Positions 1 to 8,864 of a stretch of 64,000 bases of DNA are shown piece after piece. Origin of the DNA: Thelephora terrestris (taxonomy: Eukaryota; Basidiomycota; Agaricomycetes; Thelephorales; Thelephoraceae); the NCBI GenBank assembly GCA_015956445.1, contig WIUZ02000001.1, positions 1,612,001 through 1,676,000 on the forward strand. The letters are read 5' to 3'. A program made the position numbers and the translations under genes. The stretch's first letter is position 1. Each line of letters begins with the position of its first letter. The notes beneath the pieces were generated by a model. That model saw only the letters and a program-made list of their open reading frames with translations. It was not told where the DNA came from and searched no databases.

Positions 1-1
1 C

Positions 2-85
2 GGCAATACCAGCGGCGCCATGGGTAACCTTGTTAGCGGCTCCCTCTTGGGCATCACAGTTGTATTGAGCTATATCATGTTGTGA
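2..85 (+). CDS. 3' end of a gene with a hydrophobic C-terminus (possible GPI-anchored protein)
   Basis: Only the last 27 codons and a TGA stop are inside the window. They read as a small Gly/Ser/Asn stretch (GNTSGAMGN) followed by about 16 hydrophobic residues ending IML. A small-residue stretch followed by a hydrophobic end is how fungal GPI-attachment signals look, so a cell-surface protein is possible. A plain C-terminal membrane segment would look the same. The reading frame is open from the window edge and no competing frame is better. The family cannot be identified from this fragment. Confidence 0.4.
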   Translation, partial: GNTSGAMGNLVSGSLLGITVVLSYIML

Positions 86-269
86 TACCTGTCTTCTTGT
101 TTAACGAGGCCGCAATGTACGCGAGGATAACCATTGCGGCACCGCCACCTGTTTAATTTTTCTTGACCTTACATATACTATCGTTAACACACCCACACCA
201 CGGGATAACCAGGAGTGAGATGATGCTAGTGATCCTACGACTAAAACCAAGAAGACCGTTTTCCCTATT

Positions 270-3060
270 TCAACTGGTGTCGTTGTAGCGCTCCCGCGCC
301 ACTTCGTGGACGTTGTTATATGAAGAGTAGCCGCCGTTGGATAGGGACTCAATGTCTTTACCCTTGGATGCCCCGAGCCCTACACCCTGTGCATAGATAG
401 CAGTTTGTCTGTAAGGTAGGTGAGCGAGAGAAACAAGAGGGAAGCGAGGCCCTGCCATACATGGGATCGACCCTCCCTTCTCCATTTGTCCCCAAGCCTG
501 TCCCCTCCGTCCAACCCATCATCTTCAACAGCTTGTTGCCAACATTGTTTTCATCTTGGCCTGGGTTCAGAGGGGGAGGTGGCGGGCTCGGAGGCTTGGG
601 TGGACCCGGTGCACTACGTCGACCGTTTCCGGAGCTACCACCACCTGAGCTGGATGACGGTGCGGGTGCATCTGGTTGATTGTGCATTACCCGCCGCTCT
701 GAAGCCCTGTCACGATACTTAGGCGTCTGGTCATCCGTTTTTTGGTCGCTCTTTAGCCGCGCAGCGTTAACTTTATCCCTGGCGACTTCTCTCAAGTTTG
801 CGTCCTTGTAGTTTTTCTGTTCCGATGTCGAATATGCGCGCACACACCGTACAAGAAATGGACTATACCTTATGGAGATCAGACTCGTTGTTATGTCGTT
901 TGAGTTGCTCGAGTGACTTGAACTGTCGAGCACAAAGTAGACATGCCATAGTTGTCGTGTTCGAATATTCGAACTCGGTTTCTGGTAAGGGCTCCTCAGG
1001 CTGGGTGACTTTCGGTTGTTCTATGGGCTGAATCTTCACGGTCTAGAATGCAGAGCGGTGAATCAGACGTGGCACGGATTGCTGGGAAGGGGATCTCACC
1101 GAGTTTGATGAAAGTACAGCCAGGGGCTTGTTTTGGTTGATCTCTTGGACGTAGTTCCACTTGTTGATATTGCTTGTTGTCTGGATAGGATAGGGGGTCA
1201 ACACTTCGACTTCGAGCGAAAACCACCGCTTGACCGACCTTCTTACTGGCAATTAAAGGAGCCACTTTCTTTGGGACAACAACTGCGTGTGACGCATCGT
1301 CAATTCGCACATCCAGAAGACTATCCTTGCGCATCTCGAGGTATGAGACAGACCCTTGGAATCGCCCGCGTTCGCATCAGAATCATCTTGTCCATCCCCC
1401 TCCTCTGCGAGCGAGAAGCCCAGAGAGGCAGGTGCAACCTTTGACGCGGAAGAGGCTAAGGGTTGGTCAAAAAATTGTTCAAGGTCTGCGGTGGTGATCT
1501 CACCAGTGAGCGTCTGTTTGTTTGCAGATAATCCACCCTTATTGAAGCTCAGTGTAACGGGTTTGTCTGATAAAGGGAGGGTGGTGGCCTCTTTGGGTGT
1601 ATCTTGGGTTGTCGCTGTTGTTGTTGTCAATGCTAGGGGAAATCCTCATCGGATTGATAGCAGACCTTTCTTCTTCTTCTCTTTTTTCTCTTTGTTGACC
1701 TGCTCTTGAGCAAAAGTTGCGGACTGTTCGACTTCGAACTCGAGAACAGCAATCATCGAACCCTCGTCCCAGTATTTCACGTATGCATCCTCCAGACCGC
1801 CGAGAGCCATCGAAGAAGGGATGCACGAATCATCCTTGAGAGAGAAGTCTGGGATTGGTTGGAACGAGTAGGGGTGAGCGAAGGAGGCCGCCACAGGTCT
1901 GTCAGAAATACGGAATCCGTTCGGGTGAATCTGCGGCGCCATTGTCGCGGCAAGTGTAGCTGATGCAGACTAAGGAGGCTGAGTAAAGGGTTCTTTCCCG
2001 TAGCGATGAGAAAGAGAACATTACTTGTTGGTCGACAAACTCAACGAAAGCGAATCCCCAGCTCCCCAGGGTCACCTTGTCCTTGACGAGAATAATCCGC
2101 TTCATTCCTTTGGCACCCTCTTTTCCAACACCTGAGGAGGTTTTCATGGCTTGAGCAATGGCCTGAGGGCCAGAAAGCGGGTCGAGACCGCGAAAGAGCA
2201 AAACGGGAGATTGGGAGTTGCCGATGTCTCTTGTGCCATCATTGGTGGATTGAAACCTCCCCCCACGACCCTTGTCATGAGGAGTTGCGCTCTGAGAATA
2301 ATCAATCTTCACCCTCCTCCCGTTATGCTGAATGCCAGTCTCTATGGCTTTGTAAAACGCAGCCGTAGCAGATGCGCCATGTGACGCGGGGGGTGGGATT
2401 TGTATGAATGGGAACAAGGGATCCACGAAAGCTTTCGCGTGTTCTGTACTCGTGAACTGCGCAAAGCCGAATCCCTTTGATGCACCTTGTAGAAAATCCC
2501 AGGAAGAAGAATACGTCAATTAAAGCGAAGGAAGCAGGAGACGAATGGGGCAAGTGCCTGTTGATCTGTCTCGGATTATCGTGACCGACTCGATGCTGCA
2601 GCTGTTGCTAGCAAGGTAGGCTTGAAGCTGCAAAGGAACGTAACCGTCAGAACCAGTGGACGAAACAATAATGAGTCCCACGTCTGATTCTGTGAAGTCC
2701 GGATCCAAGCCCAAGAAGATTACATGAGGACTAGCTTCGCTGGGAACGAGCCTCTTCTTGTTGTAACCCTCTCCACCCCCGAACCCCTGGTCATTGCGCT
2801 TCGAGTATCCGCCGTTGTAATCGTCGTATGCCTTCTGACCGTCGTAACCCTGGAATAAACCAGCTTGAGGGAAGTGGTAAGAGAGGAACGACAAAGAAAC
2901 GGACCCCGTTGTTGTACTTCCTCCGTTTCCCCTCTGTGTGATAGTCATCATCCCGACCGCGCGTGTTCCCTCTGGGACCGTCGTTCCAGGATGAATAATC
3001 GTCTTGCTGCCAATGATCCTTCCCCCTGTCCCATTCTCTGTCTCGGTTGTGGTATGACAT
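270..3060 (-). CDS. RBM5/RBM10-like RNA-binding protein: RRM - RRM - C2H2 finger - G-patch
   Basis: Probable nuclear pre-mRNA splicing regulator, roughly 700 residues. The start is MSYHNRDREWDR, an Arg/Asp/Gly-rich N-terminus typical of the family. RRM1 is seen as VIFLGLDPDFTESD ... GFGFAQFTS and RRM2 as VLLFRGLDPL ... WGFAFVEFVD. Near 895-960 (minus) a single zinc finger reads CLLCARQF(x8)RHNNESDLH, very like the RBM5 finger. The G-patch (NVGNKLLKMMGW, GTGLG) is interrupted by an intron at about 412-462. Splicing it joins VDP-I to QTAIYAQGVGLGAS, exactly the family pattern, and leads to the stop at 270. There are several further short introns. It is divergent from the NDUFB4-like gene, with only 83 bases between the start codons. 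Family identification is strong; exact exon edges in the 1000-2000 region are less sure. Confidence 0.85.
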
Positions 3061-3143
3061 GGTGATCGTCGAAAGTTAAGTGAGGGCGTCTAAGTCGGTG
3101 GCAAACTCCGGAATTTGCGACTTGTACTTGACCTAAACCAACC

Positions 3144-3615
3144 ATGGGTGGACACGGTACGTCTCACAACTCCCCGACCCCTTGAAATCAACTGACAGAA
3201 CTCGCGCAGGATACGTTAAAGTATGTCTGCGCTCGACTCAACTCGTCGTTTAACTCACCTATTTGACTTCCGGAAACCCGTAGCATGACCCAGCAATTGA
3301 ACGGTGGAATGTCATGGTCAGTATCCACCTCTCAAATTTATCAAGTTCAGCTAAACGAGGGTGTTGCTGTAGCGAGAAGATGTATACAAACACTTCAAGT
3401 TCACTTCTAGGGCGGCCATGATTTCCATCGTTGGGCTCTTCGTTTTCCCTGCGTCCATCTACTGGATTTCCGCCAATACCGACGTACGTTCAGGGAGTTT
3501 TATACATATGCAATGTTTATTCACTCTAAGACAGCTACGGTGGAAATGGGGAGGAGTAAGGAAAGGGCAACCGCTTGCCATCAAGCCCTCAGAACCTGCA
3601 CCAGAAGCCGAATAA
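3144..3615 (+). CDS. NADH:ubiquinone oxidoreductase B15/NDUFB4-like accessory subunit
   Basis: Small single-span subunit of mitochondrial complex I, about 82 residues. Five exons: 3144-3156, 3210-3220, 3284-3316, 3373-3483 and 3535-3615. They join in frame to MGGHGYVKHDPAIERWNVM, REDVYKHFKFTSRAA, a hydrophobic span (MISIVGLFVFPASIYWI), then TD and a basic tail. The order DPA-x-E-R-W, F-x-(W/F)-T-x-R, hydrophobic span and TD-x-K-W is the fungal B15/NDUFB4 pattern. Exon 2 has only 11 bases, and this splice choice was made because it is the one that keeps the conserved HDPAIERW frame. The gene ends 14 bases before the convergent COQ7 stop codon. No mitochondrial presequence is seen, as usual for this subunit. 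The assignment rests on remembered family pattern, so it is moderate. Confidence 0.65.
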
Positions 3616-3629
3616 ATCAATTGTCGTGT

Positions 3630-4429
3630 CTAGAACCTCTTGCACAATTCGATCGCTATCTTACACCCTCCACCAATTACGGTGCTTAGCAGCGCGTGAG
3701 CAGGAGCCCTCTGCGAATTGTGATCCACCGCCGTGTCCAAATGCTCGAGTTCATCGTCCCTGAACTCCTTTATTACTTCTCTCAACAGAGGCAGACTCGG
3801 GTGATCGGGAAAGTCCTCAAGGGCTTTGAGTTGGCTGTAGATGAATGGTCAGCAGTGTGAACGACGAGTGTTCTGAAAAGATATGCGTACTCTTGATAGT
3901 GCTCTCCAATTACCGTCTCAACAGCTTCTGTGCATGCCATGGCGGCTTCCTTTCCCATGAGTGCCGTGACAAATCCCAAACCATATCCAGCAACCTGAGC
4001 AACCTCCCATAGAATGGTCGGCCGTACGTGGTGCTGTAGTTGCATCTTATTCATAACGATGAGATGCTTTTTCTCTTGATCCCACATTTCCTACTGCTAT
4101 TGAGTCGGTCAACATATCGGTTCGGAATGAGTTGAACTCACCTGGATCAGTGGTCCGTACTTTGGGTCGGTTTGGAACACGGCGAGCTGACCTTTGTAAA
4201 TGTAATTGGCCGCCACCTCGCCCGCTTGGTCTACTCTCAATGCCCTATGAAGTTCTCCACGCTGTGCCTCTGTCAGGTCCTCGGGGGTCTGGGTGGTGGA
4301 AGGGTCTCTAGCTTTGGATGGATCGAGGTACGCTGCTGAAGGCTGAGGTCCGGAACGCGAAGACATAGACACGTATCTAGCAAGAGCGAGGGCTCTTGGG
4401 GAAGTTCTAGCCGTAGCTCGGACGAACAT
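3630..4429 (-). CDS. COQ7: 5-demethoxyubiquinone hydroxylase COQ7, mitochondrial
   Basis: Di-iron monooxygenase that hydroxylates 5-demethoxyubiquinone, a late step of coenzyme Q synthesis on the inner mitochondrial membrane. The start is the ATG at 4429 (MFVRATARTSPRALALARYVS), a basic, Ser/Ala-rich presequence; an in-frame TTG further upstream is ignored. The iron ligands are visible: Glu in VDQAGEVAANYIY, E-x-x-H in DQEKKHLIVM, Glu and E-x-x-H in EAVETVIGEHYQE, and E-x-x-H in RDDELEHLD. Short introns fall near 4088-4140 and 3835-3890. The C-terminus ALLSTVIGGGCKIAIEL-x-KRF is the normal family end, so the protein looks complete. It shares its 3' end region with the NDUFB4-like gene, another respiratory-chain gene. 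Confidence 0.93.
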
Positions 4430-4513
4430 CGTTAGCGTTGACAACGTTGATCACGAACTCCAGTGGTCAGACGGGACAGGTGCCGATCGAGTGAAGGTAA
4501 ATAAACATCGACA

Positions 4514-6450
4514 TCAATCCATCTCATCATCGTCTAACGCCTCTGGCATTTGTGTCGACTTCCTCGGTGGCTCCCTCGGCTCAGTCTGATCCTTCACTTC
4601 CTGTTCCTTCTCCCTCCTTCGCTGTTCAGCCAACTCCTGCGCCTTTTTATCCTTCACCGCAAAACCCTTTGTCCCAATCCTCATGCAGGTCGCCTCCAAC
4701 GTTCTGAGGTTCACCAACACCAATGACCCCGTCTTCGAGAACTCCGGCACCAGAACGATCCTGCACCTCCTTTTACCTTCGAATTCATCGTCATCCTCTA
4801 TCAGCTCTGTCGAGAACTCAGGTTGGTTCCCGACCACGTAAAAGTCCGGTGTCACTGGCAGAATGAAAGGCTCCAGATCAAAATAAGGATGACACCAGAG
4901 GGTATCCGGAGCTGTGGGTGCCATGTGTCTCCACCTTAGGCTGTTCTCGGCCATTTCAATCCGGGTAGTGGGTGGGGATAGAACATATTTGTACATATCG
5001 TCCAGCGGTTGCCCCGAGTTCACCAAGAACGTTCGGCTAAATGAAGGTGGAGGCCGAGGTGCCTTCCGCCTTGTCCCATCCACGTCGGCTTCAGTCTCCG
5101 TGTCCACCTCAGTCTCAGTCTCGCTCTCTGTCCCTTCGCCAGCGGCAATGCGCAAGTACACAGGGTTCGTCTCGCACGCGAATGTACCGTATTCGTGCAC
5201 CCTGCCAAACATTCCACGTGGGACCCGTTGTTGTGGCAGAATCGCTCCCGAGGGGTCTGTAGGTCCCGGAATAAGGTGGATTGGCATAGTCCTAGCGACT
5301 TCGAGCATGAAGGCACCTAGTTGCAGCGTAGGCACAGTCGAGATATTTATCACTTCCTGGTTTTTCCACTATGATCGATGGTTGAGGGCACTTGGTTGGA
5401 ACGGCCCCAGTAGCTTAGGATGACTCACAGCCTTGTTATTATCTAGTTCCTCCTCTTCCAGCGGAAGGAGAACAATCGGTGCGAGGGAGTTTCCCGCGAT
5501 AACCAGACGTGATATTCGTGAGGAAGTCTTGGTATCCATTTCCCCAACAAGGAATTCTGCTAACATGACCAAATTTATGTCGTTGCAATTTTCCTCGTCG
5601 AGAGAAAGCCCAGAGACAAAAGCAATCAATTCATGTGGCTCGCCACCATCTATGGCATAACTCAATGCTAATCGAGTTTAAGGCTACAGCCCACGCACCA
5701 TCCACGTCCATCTTGTCCTCTCCTTTGCCGGGTGGAGGTACGTCAGGGTCCGCTTCTTGTGGCGGCATTCCAGCATAACACAAGTCGGCAACTTCGAAAC
5801 CACCGTCATTGGTCTCCATTCCCAGCGCGCCGACGATGACGCCGGTCACGAGGTTCGCTTTCTTCAAGCGGTCACCAATGAGTTGTATTCGGCCGGATTC
5901 GTCTTCAATCATAACAGCATCCTCAGCCGAATGAAACTTCGTTAGTGGTGGTGGGGGTGGAATGGCTAGCTATCGAGGATGATATTGAATGTAATCATGA
6001 ATTGAGATCAGAGCCACTTACATCGCTCGCGATGTCGTCCATGACATTAGGTTTCAACGGCATCTCCATGTAGATTGTCCCGATAATGTAACACAACTCC
6101 CCTTTGTTGACCTCTAAAACTCGCTCGGTGTAAGGAGGATTGCCTGTCCGCACTAGATGTCAATCACGATCTCGATGACGAGAGACAAACGACAGACCCG
6201 CAACGTCTTTCCACTTGGCTTTGGCCCTTGTCTGCACGAAAGACCGTAATAGCTGCAACCTCATGTAGTAGATGTTGGAATACTGATGCTTGTATGTTTT
6301 CTTTGCATCATCGATCTCGTAGGATGGAATGCACCCCGGGAGTTCTACCGCGTATGTGGGGGGCCGTTCATATGTCGGATGTGTGCTATAGGTAGGCCGT
6401 TACTACGGAAAACGCGAGAACATGTGCGCATACACTTGCCTGTCGGTCAT
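4514..6450 (-). CDS. POLD2: DNA polymerase delta small subunit (POLD2 / Cdc1 / Pol31)
   Basis: Regulatory B subunit of replicative DNA polymerase delta, nuclear. Recognised by QYSNIYYMRLQLLR, ELCYIIGTIYMEMPLKPNV, the OB-fold strand MIEDESGRIQLIGDRL, the inactive phosphoesterase region (FVSGLSLDEENCND, RLVIAGNSLAP), and the C-terminal part with DLMPGPTDPS-like IPGPTDPSG, NPVYLRI and LVNSGQPLDDMYKYV. The first exon is only ATGACCGACAG. Frame and junction sequence require a GC-AG first intron (6386-6439, donor AG|GCAAGT); using the nearby GT instead brings an early stop. An acidic Glu/Thr-repeat insert (ESETETEVDTETEADVDG) sits at about 5090-5145. The C-terminal Asp/Glu/Lys tail ends at MD. Transcribed in the same direction as COQ7, 84 bases apart. 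Confidence 0.93.
6386..6439 (-). other. GC-AG intron 1 of POLD2
   Basis: On the minus strand the first exon ATGACCGACAG is followed by GCAAGTG, the consensus of non-canonical GC donors (AG|GCAAGT). The intron ends CCTATAG, then CACACATCCG. This 54-base removal gives MTDSTHPTYERPPTYAV and continues in frame into the conserved POLD2 N-terminal region. The only GT nearby, four bases further, would shift the frame into a TGA. Confidence 0.75.
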
Positions 6451-6470
6451 GGTGGCAGAGAGCAATCAAG

Positions 6471-6487
6471 ACGCGTGACGTCACGCG
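6471..6487. promoter_or_regulatory. Perfect 16-base palindrome combining an MCB box and a CRE, upstream of POLD2
   Basis: ACGCGT (6471-6476) runs into TGACGTCA (6476-6483), and 6472-6487 (CGCGTGACGTCACGCG) is a perfect inverted repeat. It lies 20-37 bases upstream of the POLD2 start codon. ACGCGT is the MluI cell-cycle box bound by MBF-type factors at replication genes in yeasts, and TGACGTCA is the ATF/CREB octamer. A role here is inferred from position and the gene served. Confidence 0.55.
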
Positions 6488-8142
6488 CCATCAAGGGAAT
6501 CCGATAACGATTTCCGATTTCGACTAAAAAAAAATGCAGCCTTGGCGTCGGCCGAAACCTTGCTTGCAGAAATGATGTGGTAGGCCAACTATAACTCAGC
6601 CAACTGTTGCGAAGGCGAATAATAGCTGAAATGCCACAAAACCACGAATGCTGTCCATAGAAGACATGAACACAGCACCAACCGTTGGCGAAGTTGTCGA
6701 GCCTGGGGCCACCGGTTGAACGAGCGGCCATGCCGGCTCTTGCGCCGAAGACTTCGCGACATTTGGACCGTCAAAATGTTGAGATTTTTGGCGACACGGC
6801 GCTTATAATTTAAGTACGGGGTCACAAAAACCTTGCTAGCGAGATAACGCTACATAAGGAGACATGACCATAATCTCTCTCAGCAGTGGTCAACCTGTGT
6901 GAAAATCGAGGTATCCCCAGAGATCGGATGAGACTAGTGCGCTAATACCTATAGAACCTCCAACCTTCTCAATCGTTCAAACGTAGCGGGATTTACCGCT
7001 TCATCCCAAGGTGCAAAGAAAACCATGAAGACGCCCTTGGCGTTATCGCAGCATCTGGAGGAAATTCGGGGCTCGCGGTCGTATGTGTTACCAAAAAGCT
7101 CGGCATCAGAGCACCGTTTTAACGGTGGGAACAATTGTTTGCCTCGAGAGAGAGAGATCAGGAGTCGTCATAGGGGGCAATAAACATCCCCAGGCTTTGA
7201 AAAGTGTCAGGGTGCCATCGACGCTAATCCTCATTCTTGAGCGCCTCGGGAGCGATCAGGCCGCATGATGACCAGCATCCTGGTCCCAGCCTATGAACAC
7301 CCAATATTACGGGGAGGCCATGGCTCCAGGATTGCTGAGCACTGAGGTTTCAAAACAACTAGAGCCGGAGTCCGACATGCAGCGTCGGTAGGAGGGGCTT
7401 TGGGGTGCAGTGATATTGGATGCAAGGGTGGGACGACGGTTTGCGTTTAGTACCATTGACTACCCGGTGGCCGTGAACTGACATCAAATGGAGTCCCTGT
7501 GGTCACTGTCGAGACCTCAGCGACTGATTGCTCCTCCGCTTCGATGGCGCTCAATACCAACCGGGCGGGTTCCTTGAACATCTCATATTGTGACTGAAGG
7601 GACCGTGTAAAAATAGCGCACATCAGAAAACTCACTTCCAGAGCGACGTCATTGGCAGCGACATCACCATTAATGGGTGTTGTCAGAATGGCGTTAGCCA
7701 GCCTGGGAGGGGCGTCAGGTGCTAAAGTATCCCAGATGAGATGGCGATGAGTGCGGCATGCTCTTTCGCAGGCAATATTATCATCACACATGACCTTCAG
7801 CCATCCCCATTTAACCGAAGTTCTGGTGTCTCGACCGGTCGAGAACAGAGGAGCACAAGGTGGTAATATAGTTGGCGTGCGCAGCCACTCTTACGCCAGG
7901 GTATGAGCCGGCGTTGATGACGCGTTGGTCGTAAACGGACAGTTACCCAGAGACGGTCGTTTTCATTGTGTGTGGGGAATTAAAATCAGCTTGAGTGGGG
8001 TGGAAGAGTATCGAAATGTGGTGGGACATGAGCCAGAAACCGGGGTTGACTGGGGGTGTGCGCGTGACTGGGAGCAGTGGGGCAGCAGGGTCCACATCCG
8101 TTGAAGGATGAAGCTATGAAGGCGCGCGTGGATATGTGTATT
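6488..8142. other. Gene-poor stretch, 1.65 kb; two minus-strand ORFs of doubtful coding value
   Basis: No family could be recognised on either strand. Minus-strand ORFs at 7447-7791 (114 codons, ending GSQWY) and 6949-7134 (61 codons, containing AKGVFMVFFAPWDEAV) have a somewhat protein-like composition. They could be pieces of an unrecognised or decayed gene. No transposon terminal repeats or target duplications were seen by eye. The right end (7800-8142) is the 3' flank of PET100. Confidence 0.35.
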
Positions 8143-8536
8143 CTAATCCGTGGAGTCTGTAGCGGCTTGTTTCCGCTCACGTTCCAGCTTGCGCTGCAGC
8201 TTTTCGGCCTTAATCCGATCTAGCTCTTCTTTGAGCTTGGAATGGTCAGCTGGCAATATCTATAAATTTAGACTTGATTAGCGCACTAAGAACGTTCGCG
8301 GTCAGGGGTAAGTATTGGGAAGCGCACTCGAACGGTCTTCTCTTCTGGTGGAAACACCTTATTCCTGTACTATAGTTCGGGATGGTTAGACTATACCTCT
8401 TGAGGGGGAGGACGCCTGCGCTGACCGGGATAACGTTCTTCTGATACCAGTCCGAGTCACCATACTTCAGGAGCATGAGGACAGGGAAGAATACATAGAG
8501 GCCAAATTTGAAGACTTCGAGGTTAGGTCCAGCCAT
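8143..8536 (-). CDS. PET100: Cytochrome c oxidase assembly factor PET100, mitochondrial inner membrane
   Basis: Small chaperone needed late in assembly of respiratory complex IV. The N-terminus MAGPNLEVFKFGLYVFFPV is the family signature: an uncleaved signal-anchor with a membrane span. It is followed by YGDSDWYQKNVIP, then after an intron YRNKVFPPEEKTVR, and after a second intron LPADHSKLKEELDRIKAEKLQRKLERE, the charged helical tail facing the intermembrane space. Total about 95 residues, the usual size. Stop TAG at 8143. It is divergent from glutamate decarboxylase, with 328 bases between the start codons. Confidence 0.9.
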
Positions 8537-8864
8537 TGCGATTGCGGATCACGTGGTATGCGCTCCCGTTTAGAGCCAGCGGTCGCACCCCCAACTTCGA
8601 GCAAGAAAGGTAATGGACTGAAGAGCGGGATAGCAGAGTACTTGTCCTCAAAGTCAACTACTGCTAGTTAAACCACCGTGATTTGTTGAGGGATGACCTT
8701 ATTGATGACGTTGTAGTTACTAGTTATTGATTGTCCAACCTCCGACGCTGTTGAAATTCGACCTCACCCCAGTATTGACATCATCGACAGATAAGATCCC
8801 CTATGCATATAAATACAGCGACCCACCGCCCTCGAAATCCCCCACCCTGCTTTTCACCTCCACC
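8537..8864. promoter_or_regulatory. Divergent promoter region PET100 / glutamate decarboxylase
   Basis: 328 bases between two start codons. A CACGTG E-box lies at 8550-8555, 14 bases upstream of the PET100 ATG. A TATAAATA box lies at 8808-8815, about 50 bases upstream of the glutamate decarboxylase ATG. TATA boxes are not common in this window, which fits a regulated gene on the right and a housekeeping gene on the left. Confidence 0.5.

Noticed and set aside
4430-4444. Upstream in-frame start giving MSTLTMFV for COQ7
   Set aside because: The codon at 4444 is TTG; the first ATG at 4429 starts a good mitochondrial presequence.
4914-5423. 169-codon plus-strand ORF with Ser/Val repeats
   Set aside because: Antisense to POLD2 exons; the repeats mirror the Glu/Thr insert.
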